Shown in pieces: positions 1-7,596 of a stretch of DNA of 64,000 nt; position 1 is the first letter of the stretch, and each line of letters begins with the position of its first letter. The position numbers and the translations under genes are program-made. The notes below the pieces were generated by a model. That model did no database searches, was not told the DNA's origin, and saw only the letters and a program-made list of their open reading frames with translations. Source of the DNA: Verrucomicrobiota bacterium (GTDB lineage: Bacteria; Verrucomicrobiota; Verrucomicrobiia; Opitutales; Opitutaceae); NCBI GenBank assembly GCA_016721945.1, contig JADKHC010000016.1, positions 23,887 through 87,886 of the forward strand. Direction: 5' to 3'.

Positions 1-611
1 AGCAGCTCTATGCCATTTCACTGAAGAATCCCACTGCCTTCACCAACGCCGTCGATGCGCTCAAGCGTATGGCCGGTCCGCAGGCCGAGAAGCTTTTCGT
101 GAAACGCGAATATCTGGGGCATGCGATCTATACTTACGAGAAGGAGGGCACTCCCGCCGGGCAAAAGGGATTCTGTTACGCGATCACGCCCCAGTATGTT
201 TTTGTCGCTGTCGGTACCTCTGCGGTGATTGAGACTGCGCTTCAGGGGTTGAGCGGAAAACAGCCCACGCTCTGGCAGTTACCCGAGGTTAAAGAAGCTC
301 TGGCCGACGTGCCGGAAAAGGCCATGACCATCGAATACCAAAATACCCGCGCGATGATCGGAGGCATGATAGAAACTTTTGCCCAAATGGCCTCGATGTT
401 CGCCGCGCGCCAGCAAGCCGCAGCCGGTGACGAGGACGAGGGCGAAGGCGAAGACGAACCGGTTGGGACCGCCAAGAATGATCTTTCTCTAGATCCTTCG
501 GCCAAGCCCGATGCAGCCACGATCGCGAAATATTGGAGCACTGCTTCTGGTTATGCCTGGCGCGACAGTCAGGGGCTTTATTTCCATTCAAAACTGAACC
601 ACGTAAAGTGA
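1..611 (+). CDS. Hypothetical protein, 5' end outside window
   Basis: The reading frame is already open at the window edge (first complete codon at base 3), so only the C-terminal roughly 200 residues are present. It ends with TGA at 609-611, two bases before the next start, so the two genes probably form one transcript. The visible part contains a low-complexity acidic Glu/Asp/Gly stretch near 425-465 and an Ala-rich helix before it. No catalytic motif or family is recognised. The alternating hydrophobic pattern (YAITPQYVFVAVG) resembles the repeating strands of periplasmic DUF3352-like proteins, but this is only a guess from texture. Because the start is missing, a signal peptide cannot be assessed. 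Confidence 0.75.
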   Translation, partial: QLYAISLKNPTAFTNAVDALKRMAGPQAEKLFVKREYLGHAIYTYEKEGTPAGQKGFCYAITPQYVFVAVGTSAVIETALQGLSGKQPTLWQLPEVKEALADVPEKAMTIEYQNTRAMIGGMIETFAQMASMFAARQQAAAGDEDEGEGEDEPVGTAKNDLSLDPSAKPDAATIAKYWSTASGYAWRDSQGLYFHSKLNHVK

Positions 612-613
612 AC

Positions 614-2923
614 ATGTTTCGTCGCCACTTCATCCTCTTTGCACTGTTTCCTGCCCTTTGCGCCACCGCAGTGTTGGCGGCCGACAAGGTCTCACGCGAG
701 GTCGCCTTGCGTGGGCCGGAGGTGATGAAGCTCGATTGGAACACCCGCGCTTTGCAGGTGGGCGATCTGAATGGCGATGGCCTCAACGATCTCGTTCTCG
801 CGAATAACGACCGCTCGACCCTCGAGATTCTCTATCAACTGAAACCTGGTGCGCCCAACGACACCGTGCCCAAATCCGTCAACGTCAACCGCTGGGAGCC
901 CGTGGTCGAGGATGCGCGGTTTCGGAAAATCAGCGTCACCACCGGTGTGACGGTTTACGATCTCCTGGTGGCTGACCTCAATGGCGATGGCCGGGCCGAT
1001 CTCATTTACTCAGGCGAACCGCAGGCCCTCACCATTCGCTACCAACAAGCCGGTGACGCGTGGACCGAAAAGAAAATCACCGAGGCTCCCGCGCCGATTC
1101 AGTTTGTTGGTTCGATAAAAACTGCCGACCTAAACAGCGATGGCCGCCTCGATCTTGTTATGCTCGGGCAGAAGGAAATCGCTGTCTATATTCAGGAAAA
1201 AAATGGCGAGCTGGCCGCAGCGGAACGTTACGCCCTTCCCGACGAAAGCTGTTACGGACTGGAAATTTGCGATGTCGATGGCGACGGCAAGCCCGACCTC
1301 GTCTATCTTTGTGCCAACACACGCGATGCCTTGCGCGTGCGGCTCCAATCGAGCGAACGTCAGTTCGGGCCCGAGCTGGCTTACACGATCAAACCCACGC
1401 GTTGCACACTACAGGTTCTCAACCAAGCCACGGCCAAACAAACCGCAGTGTTTGCCGATGCTCAGGATCAGACGGGACAACTCGAACTGTTCACGCTCGA
1501 ACGCACCGCTGCGACCCAAACCAATCCCTCCCTCCGTCCGCGGGTTTTCAGTCCGCGCCCGGGGAGCAAGACGCCGTGCAGCTACACGATTGCCGATTTC
1601 AATGGCGACGGTTTGGCCGACGTTGCCGTGAGCGATCCCGAAAGTGCGCAGGTTTTTATTTATTTGCGGCAAAGCGAAGGAGGCTTTTCCAACTCGCAGA
1701 AGTATCCAGTTTTCTCCGACGCTCGCAGCATTGCTTCGGGCAACTGGGGCGACAGCAAACGCGCCACACTCTTTGTCGCCAGCACGAAGGAACAGTCCGT
1801 GGGTTTCACCCAGTTCAACAACGAAGGCCGTCTCGCTTATCCACAACCATTGCCCACGACCGGCCGCCCGATCGCGCTCGCCGCCGGCGATCTTGCCGGC
1901 GACGGCAAGGACCGACTCGTGATTTTGCGCGAAGAAAAGGGCAAGCGCTTCATCGACATCCTTGCGCGCAAAGACGCCAGTGCCGAACTCGTGAAATCGA
2001 TTGAGCTGACCGGCCTAAAAACCGATCCACGCGCTATCAGGCTGGTCGATGCCAATCAAGATGGCCGCCTCGACCTCGCAGTGTTCACGCCGCTCGATGC
2101 GATGCGGTTGTTTGTGCAAGGCGACAAGTTCGAGTTCACCGAGGTTTCGGCCTCGCCCGGCTTTCGCCGCGGACTCGTGGACAATCTTGAAGCTTCCGCC
2201 TTTTCGACCGGGGATCTCGATGGCGATGGTAAACCTGAGTTATTGGTTAGCACGGGAAGTTTTGCCCGCGCCCTACGGTTGAGTCCGACCGGGGAATTGA
2301 CCGTGGTCGATCAATTCAACGCCCGCGATCCCAGTGCCGAAATCGGCGCCTCCTTTATTCTGCCGCCCACCGTCGCAGGCCAGAAACCCATCGTCGTGCT
2401 CTACGACAAAAAGGGCGACCAGTTCCAAACCCTCGTGGCCGATGCGAAGGCGCTCTACCGCGTCAACGAATCGACCCAAGCCGGCAAGATCGAGGTGGTC
2501 GGCGTCGAAGTGCGCAAGACCAAGGCGGGCACAGAAGCTTTCATTTTCGGGCGCGACCGTTTTTGGTGGTTACCGATGGGTAAGGATGACTTTGCTCCGA
2601 CGACCCTTGTCACGCACGCCACCGATCTGCCCGAGGTCAGCTACGCCGACGTGATTGCCGGTGATCTCAACAACGACGGCAAGCCAGAGATCGTCTGTGT
2701 CGACCCGGATAAAAACCTGATCGAGATTCTGAGCCGTGGTGACGACAAACGATGGGAAAGCCGCATGCATTTCAAAGTGTTCGAAACCGACCGCCATTTC
2801 CAAGGCCGCAAAGGCAGCGTGCTGGAGCCTCGCGAGACCAATATTGCTGATGTGACCGGTGACGGGAAAAAGACCTCATTCTTCTCGTTCCACGACCGCG
2901 TGCTGATCTACCCGCAGGAGTGA
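614..2923 (+). CDS. Secreted VCBS/FG-GAP repeat protein
   Basis: A 769-residue protein beginning MFRRHFILFALFPALCATAV, a typical Sec signal peptide with an Ala-x-Ala-like cleavage region (VLAAD). An upstream in-frame extension exists, but this ATG is preferred because it places the signal peptide at the N-terminus and lies two bases after the previous stop. The mature part carries many FG-GAP/VCBS calcium-binding loops of the form DxNxDGxxD, for example DLNGDGLNDL, DLNGDGRADL, DVDGDGKPDL, DFNGDGLADV, DLDGDGKPEL and DLNNDGKPEI. These repeats usually build a seven-bladed beta-propeller in exported proteins. No enzymatic domain is visible. The role is unknown; an envelope or extracellular binding protein is the natural inference. 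Confidence 0.9.
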   Translation: MFRRHFILFALFPALCATAVLAADKVSREVALRGPEVMKLDWNTRALQVGDLNGDGLNDLVLANNDRSTLEILYQLKPGAPNDTVPKSVNVNRWEPVVEDARFRKISVTTGVTVYDLLVADLNGDGRADLIYSGEPQALTIRYQQAGDAWTEKKITEAPAPIQFVGSIKTADLNSDGRLDLVMLGQKEIAVYIQEKNGELAAAERYALPDESCYGLEICDVDGDGKPDLVYLCANTRDALRVRLQSSERQFGPELAYTIKPTRCTLQVLNQATAKQTAVFADAQDQTGQLELFTLERTAATQTNPSLRPRVFSPRPGSKTPCSYTIADFNGDGLADVAVSDPESAQVFIYLRQSEGGFSNSQKYPVFSDARSIASGNWGDSKRATLFVASTKEQSVGFTQFNNEGRLAYPQPLPTTGRPIALAAGDLAGDGKDRLVILREEKGKRFIDILARKDASAELVKSIELTGLKTDPRAIRLVDANQDGRLDLAVFTPLDAMRLFVQGDKFEFTEVSASPGFRRGLVDNLEASAFSTGDLDGDGKPELLVSTGSFARALRLSPTGELTVVDQFNARDPSAEIGASFILPPTVAGQKPIVVLYDKKGDQFQTLVADAKALYRVNESTQAGKIEVVGVEVRKTKAGTEAFIFGRDRFWWLPMGKDDFAPTTLVTHATDLPEVSYADVIAGDLNNDGKPEIVCVDPDKNLIEILSRGDDKRWESRMHFKVFETDRHFQGRKGSVLEPRETNIADVTGDGKKTSFFSFHDRVLIYPQE

Positions 2924-2933
2924 GTGGACAAAA

Positions 2934-2959
2934 AAGCCAGCGCGTTGAGGCGCTGGCTT
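2934..2959 (-). terminator. Rho-independent terminator (possibly bidirectional)
   Basis: A perfect 10-bp stem, AAGCCAGCGC at 2934-2943 and GCGCTGGCTT at 2950-2959, encloses a 6-base loop. Read on the minus strand, the stem is followed by a T run (A2931-A2935 on plus), the classical layout for ending the lysine-rich gene at 2989-3189. It sits 10 bases after the VCBS gene and may stop both transcripts. Confidence 0.85.
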
Positions 2960-2988
2960 GGTTATGAAAGTAGAACTAGTTTACAGAA

Positions 2989-3189
2989 CTATTTCTTCTT
3001 TTTCTTCGCCGGCTTCTTTTTTGCCGGTTTCTTCTTGGTCGCCTTCTTCTTTGAGGCCTTTTTATTGGCTGGTTTTTTGGCTACGGACTTCTTGCTCTTC
3101 TTAGCAGGCTTGGACTTGGCTTTTCCTTTTCCTGCGCCGGGGGCGATCAGGAAGGATTCTTGGGGTGTTATTTCATCTTCGTCTGGCAT
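2989..3189 (-). CDS. Small lysine-rich basic protein (histone H1-like tail)
   Basis: A 66-residue protein with an acidic, hydrophobic N-terminus (MPDEDEITPQESFLI) followed by about 45 residues made almost only of Lys, Ala, Pro and Ser, with AKKPA/KKKPAKK repeats up to the last residue. The composition matches the tails of bacterial histone H1-like and AlgP-like proteins, which bind DNA or other polyanions. That function is inferred from composition alone. The gene is monocistronic and is followed by a strong terminator, supporting real expression. The low-complexity sequence also creates long artefactual open frames on the opposite strand. Confidence 0.7.
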   Translation of the reverse strand: MPDEDEITPQESFLIAPGAGKGKAKSKPAKKSKKSVAKKPANKKASKKKATKKKPAKKKPAKKKKK

Positions 3190-3252
3190 GGTGATACTTT
3201 AGTTTGGGTTGCAGTGACTAACGAGAGCTTGAGGGTAAATCTATTAATTGGC

Positions 3253-6200
3253 TCACCACATGAGGTTGAGTTTGTGAAGTTCACTCTGGAGCTCATCGAG
3301 CTCCCAGAGGATGAGGGAATTATCCCGGCCGTGGAGTGCCAGTTGAGAACCATCCGGTGAGAAACTGAGACGACGGTAGAGATTGGGGAGGATGCGCTGG
3401 TCCAAAAGGGCAAGCAGTTTGCCTTCCGGTAGCGAAAGCAACGCGGCCTCATCCTGCATCATCGTAGCCAAATACTGTTCATCGTAAGAAAAGGCAGCGT
3501 TTCCGGTTTTTTCCTCAACCTCAGGAGGGAGCGAGGGACCTTTTGTCCAAGTGTCGGTGTTCCATAGAAGGTAGTTGCCCAATCCCGTTAACGCGAGCCA
3601 GCGACCCTTTGGGCTAATGACGCAACTCCCGTTACTTCCACCCGCAAGTTCAGTGATATTTTGGCCAGAAGGGAACGCCCGAATTTTTGGCAATCGGCCG
3701 CGGTATGTTGTGATAAACCATTTCTTATCTGGGCTAATTGCAATATCTGTAATGGTCGGGGGCTCATCGTTTACGAGGAGTGTTAGTCCTGAGGAAAAAT
3801 CCGAAATGATGGATTTAGCTTCCTTGTCGGAGGTGAGACAAAATATGGGTGAGCGATCATACGGTGCTGAACCAAAAGCATAGCTTGGCCATTGCGCCTG
3901 GTTGTCGCTGGAAATCAGTCTGAAATTGCCGTCTTGAAAAGAAAAACGGTGAAGGGTGGTCCCAGTGCGTCGCGAAAGAACAAGGAGGGTTTGGCTGTCG
4001 GCAAGGAAACGAAGCGAAGTCTGTGTCGGAATGGAGAAGGGGATGGTTTGCAGAAGACGCGTATGCTTTGCGTCGAAAATCTGAACAGAGGTAATTGACG
4101 CCTTCGCGAGCAGGCGCGAATCGGGGGAAAAATCAATTGAGCTTGCATGTTGGATTTGTTCCTGGCTCGCAGGTGAGGCAAAGGCTGTACAAACCCGGTT
4201 CAGTCCAAGCACCTCAAGGACGACTGCCGAGGTTTTATAATCGGTGGTGCTAATGGTTCGGTCGTCAGGGGAGAATTCGATCGATGACTCGCTCTTGTAA
4301 CCAGTCAGTTCGACCAGCTGGCTCATGTTCCGAAGATCCCAGAGGCGTAGGGTGGAATCGTCGGAACTTGAAACGAGCATGTCGCCACGGTGATTGAAGG
4401 CTGTTTTCCAAACTGGCTGACGATGACCTTCGAGGGTGGCATTGATTTTCCAGTCATTGGTGCGAAAAACTCGAATCGCGTAATCCTCGCAGCCCACGGC
4501 GAGTGCCTGGCCGTCGCTGTTCCATGCCAAGCTGGTGGCTCCTGCCGGTATGTCCACCTTGGTTACGCTCGCTTGATCGGCAATTTTCCAGATATTGACG
4601 CTCTTTTCTTTCAGGCTGCCGAACGCGAGATATTTCCCGTCAGGGGAAAAAGAGCATTGTTCGGGTTGGGTTGTTTTTAGACGGGCGATTTCTTTGCCAG
4701 TCGACATTTCGATGATTTCGATGCCTTCAGTCGAGCCCAGTGCGAGCAGGGTTTCGTCAGACGAAAATGCGCAGTTGGTGCATGCAAAACCCATCTGGCG
4801 CGGAATCTTGCGGCCAGGAAATTGAAAGAGAAGACGGCCGCTGGCGCATTCGTAGATGTACACAGCCTCGTCATTGCCGCGGGCGGCGACATAGCGTGTG
4901 CCGCTGTGGATTAACGAAAGAATAAGATGACCGGACCCCGTTATCCTTTTCTGACTCATGCCATCATCTAACCGAATGATATCGATATCGCCTTGTTTGG
5001 TAGCGACGGCGACGGTTTCGAGTTTGGAGTCAAATGCGAGACGTTGACCGTTGTTTTCCCGTACCTTGAGCGTCTTGGCGACCTTGAGATCGACGAGAGT
5101 GAGGGCGGCGATCGCTTCGTTACGGAGTTCGAGGCTGGGGCGGATGGCGGCGGCTTTCTTGATTGCTTCGAGGGCCTCGATGCGATGGCCGGCCTGACTG
5201 GTCATGCGTGAGGCGCGGGCTTGGGCGAGCAATGCGCCGTAGAGTTGTTCGGTGGCGTCTTTTTCGGCGGCGACGGCACGGTTGCGGGATCTATCTATCT
5301 TTACGGCTGCGATCGTGGCGCCGACAGCGAGCGTGGTGATGGCTAGTGCGAGGATGACGCCGAGCGCGGCGGGCAGGGGATTGCGGCGCGCCCAGCGCCA
5401 AAGTTGTTCGGCGGCACTGACGGGGCGGGCGCGGATCGGGCGGCCGGACAGCCAGTTTTCCAGATCGTCGGCGAGAGCGGAGGCGGTTTTGTATCTGGCG
5501 GCGGGTTCTCGTTCAAGGGCTTTTAGGCAGACTGTTTCGAGGTCGCGCGGAGTCTGATTGACGATGGAGGATGGTTTGGCCGGTGTGCATTCCGAGGCTT
5601 GGCGGAGCGTGTCCATTACGGTCTCGCCCACGAAGGGCGGCCGACCGGTGAGCAGTTCGTAGAGCACGGCGCCGAGGCTGTAGATGTCGGCGGCGATGGT
5701 GAGGATTGCTTTGCCGTTGGCTTGTTCGGGCGCGATGTAGTGCGGCGTGCCAAGCACCGCCGAGGTGATGGTAAGGCGACGGTCGTCGTTGATCCACTTG
5801 GCGAGGCCGAAATCGCAGACGTAGGGCTCGCCTGCGTCGTCGAGCAGGATGTTGCCGGGTTTAAGGTCGCGATGGAGGATGCCGCGTTCGTGCGCATGCT
5901 GTACGCCACGCGCGATTTTTGCCACGAGTTGAGCGGCTTTGCGCGGGTGTCGCAGAAACTCCGGCAGGCGTTGCGCGAGGCTGCCTCCGGTCGCGAGTTT
6001 CATGCTGAAAAACGGGATGCCGTCGTGCTCGCCGACTTCGTGGATCGGCAGAATGTGGCGGTGGTCGAGGCTGGTGACGGCGCGAACTTCGGAACGGAAA
6101 CGTTGAACGAGATCGGGTTCGTTGAGGTGGTGGGCTTGGAGGACTTTTAGCGCGACGATGCGATCAGTCACGTGATCGCGGGCGCGATAAACGGTACCCA

Positions 6201-6414
6201 TGCCGCCGCGGCCAAGCTCTTCGATAAGTTCAAAATGCGAGAAACCACGGCCTGGAGCGGAGGCGACTGGTTCGTCTTCCCAGAAGGCGCGCTCGCCGCC
6301 GCGATCCTCAATATCGAGCGTATTGGAGAGCAGGCAGGACGGACACATGCCGTCCAACTTGTCAGAGACAAAAACCAGTCCGCAGCGGGGGCAGGTGCGT
6401 TCGACTTTGGTCAT
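3253..6414 (-). CDS. Zinc-ribbon Ser/Thr protein kinase with C-terminal WD40 repeats
   Basis: A 1053-residue membrane kinase. Start MTKVERTCPRC at 6414 is chosen because it opens directly with the four-cysteine ribbon (CPRC...CPSC) and lies 25 bases after the sigma gene stop; the frame is open further upstream, but only as a shadow of that gene. Order: zinc ribbon (about residues 8-30); Hanks-type kinase with Gly loop LGRGGMGTVYRA, VALKVL lysine, HRDLKPGNILL catalytic loop, DFG and APE motifs; one transmembrane helix near residue 350 (LPAALGVILALAITTLA); then a long WD40 propeller region, clearest at GHRQPVWKTAFNHRGD and STLRLWDL. Kinases of this design in Verrucomicrobia and Planctomycetes often sit next to an ECF sigma factor, as here, suggesting phosphorylation-based control of that sigma. 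Confidence 0.93.
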   Translation of the reverse strand: MTKVERTCPRCGLVFVSDKLDGMCPSCLLSNTLDIEDRGGERAFWEDEPVASAPGRGFSHFELIEELGRGGMGTVYRARDHVTDRIVALKVLQAHHLNEPDLVQRFRSEVRAVTSLDHRHILPIHEVGEHDGIPFFSMKLATGGSLAQRLPEFLRHPRKAAQLVAKIARGVQHAHERGILHRDLKPGNILLDDAGEPYVCDFGLAKWINDDRRLTITSAVLGTPHYIAPEQANGKAILTIAADIYSLGAVLYELLTGRPPFVGETVMDTLRQASECTPAKPSSIVNQTPRDLETVCLKALEREPAARYKTASALADDLENWLSGRPIRARPVSAAEQLWRWARRNPLPAALGVILALAITTLAVGATIAAVKIDRSRNRAVAAEKDATEQLYGALLAQARASRMTSQAGHRIEALEAIKKAAAIRPSLELRNEAIAALTLVDLKVAKTLKVRENNGQRLAFDSKLETVAVATKQGDIDIIRLDDGMSQKRITGSGHLILSLIHSGTRYVAARGNDEAVYIYECASGRLLFQFPGRKIPRQMGFACTNCAFSSDETLLALGSTEGIEIIEMSTGKEIARLKTTQPEQCSFSPDGKYLAFGSLKEKSVNIWKIADQASVTKVDIPAGATSLAWNSDGQALAVGCEDYAIRVFRTNDWKINATLEGHRQPVWKTAFNHRGDMLVSSSDDSTLRLWDLRNMSQLVELTGYKSESSIEFSPDDRTISTTDYKTSAVVLEVLGLNRVCTAFASPASQEQIQHASSIDFSPDSRLLAKASITSVQIFDAKHTRLLQTIPFSIPTQTSLRFLADSQTLLVLSRRTGTTLHRFSFQDGNFRLISSDNQAQWPSYAFGSAPYDRSPIFCLTSDKEAKSIISDFSSGLTLLVNDEPPTITDIAISPDKKWFITTYRGRLPKIRAFPSGQNITELAGGSNGSCVISPKGRWLALTGLGNYLLWNTDTWTKGPSLPPEVEEKTGNAAFSYDEQYLATMMQDEAALLSLPEGKLLALLDQRILPNLYRRLSFSPDGSQLALHGRDNSLILWELDELQSELHKLNLMW

Positions 6415-6439
6415 GATGGCCACGCGCGCAATGGAGGTT

Positions 6440-7195
6440 TTAACTGGTTTGGCTGCCGAGCACGGTTCGCAAGTGCCGCATTTCCTCGTCGATCTGGTCG
6501 GGCGATTCGACAGTCTTGGCAATCTCGCGTCGTAGATGAGTACGGAAATCCTGGCGGAGCCGGTGGACTCCTGTGCGCACGGCACCGGTGGACTGGCGGA
6601 GGGATTTGCCGGTTTCTTCGTAGGCACCGGCGGGTTGTTCGCCGATAAGGAATGGTTTGAGTGCCAGAAAAATCTTACGTTTGCCGCGACGGACAAAATC
6701 GGCCTCCAGCTGGATCATCGCGGATTCGACGGCGGCGATGGCCCACTCGCGTTCGAAGACGTCCTCGGCTGGGGCCTGGCTGGAGAGGTGGGCGGCGACG
6801 AACTTCGATTCAGCATCCTCTTCGTCGATGGAGATGAGCTGGGAACCGCCGCCGCGTTTCTGGGCGTTGTTGCGGTTGATGTCGGTTAAGATGTGGTTTT
6901 GGAGCGAAGCGAGCAGGTAGCTGCGAAATTTTCCTTTAAGGGGATCGGCCCGCGAGAGGGATTTGCTTTCGATCAGGTTGAGGAAAAAACTTTGGATCGT
7001 GTCCTGTGCGCGATGGTGGTCGAGTCCACGGCGCCGAGCGAAGGCGTAGAGCGGTTGCCAGTAGGTACGGCATAGTTCGGCAAGTGCGGCTTTAGCGCCG
7101 GGCGCCTGTGTCTGGGCGGAGGCGATGACAACGCTCCAGCGCGTAGCTTCGAAACGGGCGGGGGTGGAGATTTGAGATGAAGCGTCTTCGTCCAC
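6440..7195 (-). CDS. ECF-type RNA polymerase sigma factor
   Basis: About 251 residues from a GTG at 7195 (VDEDASSQISTPARFEATRW); a TTG two codons upstream or a start further into the open frame, up to 7450, cannot be excluded, and no strong ribosome site decides it. Region 2 is visible as LCRTYWQPLYAFARRRGLD...AQDTIQSFFLNL...KFRSYLLASLQNH, and region 4 near the C-terminus as ETGKSLRQSTGAVRTGVHRLRQDF, the recognition helix. The variant is the planctomycete/verrucomicrobial ECF type with an unusually long linker between sigma2 and sigma4. It lies 25 bases upstream of the kinase on the same strand, so the two are almost certainly co-transcribed; no anti-sigma gene is present, consistent with kinase control. 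Confidence 0.88.
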   Translation of the reverse strand: MDEDASSQISTPARFEATRWSVVIASAQTQAPGAKAALAELCRTYWQPLYAFARRRGLDHHRAQDTIQSFFLNLIESKSLSRADPLKGKFRSYLLASLQNHILTDINRNNAQKRGGGSQLISIDEEDAESKFVAAHLSSQAPAEDVFEREWAIAAVESAMIQLEADFVRRGKRKIFLALKPFLIGEQPAGAYEETGKSLRQSTGAVRTGVHRLRQDFRTHLRREIAKTVESPDQIDEEMRHLRTVLGSQTS

Positions 7196-7596
7196 GTGCA
7201 AGAACGTAAGGCGTTGATACCATTTTGTCGATAGGTGACTTGATGAAGATGTTGCAACCGGCCAGCACTTCCGTCCCGGGATGGTTGGAGCGAGGGAGTC
7301 GCGGAGTTTGCTTTGCTTGCGGCGTATTCGCCAAGCGGTGACAAATAACCCGGGCTTGCCGGTTTTTTTGCCGGGGTGGATTAGCGTGCTCGAAGCTGGA
7401 ACAGATAGGTCGGCTTCGGCAACAGGCGCTGGAAAGGGCTGAGCGGGCACATATTGTTATTATGAAAAGTGCGCATGCTGTTACAAAAAATCTTTTTTCC
7501 TAACCGCTCTGCGGCGAGCCGGGTCAAATCGGCTCGGCAGGAATGCCTAGCCCTGCTCAATACGAAAATCGGGGTTGTTTCATTGATGGGGTGCGC
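7196..7596. other. Intergenic region, no gene recognised
   Basis: About 400 bases between the sigma gene start and the LOG gene stop. The sigma reading frame stays open to 7450, but the extra peptide has no homologous look. A 7-bp stem, CGAGCCG at 7515-7521 with CGGCTCG at 7530-7536, followed on the minus strand by A/T-rich DNA near 7485-7500, may end the LOG transcript. The promoter of the sigma/kinase operon should also lie here but is not identified. Confidence 0.5.

Noticed and set aside
2924..3202. A Phe/Leu-rich membrane protein frame on the plus strand
   Set aside because: It is the antisense reading of the lysine-rich gene (AAG/CTT), which explains the Phe runs; the minus-strand gene has a proper start and terminator.
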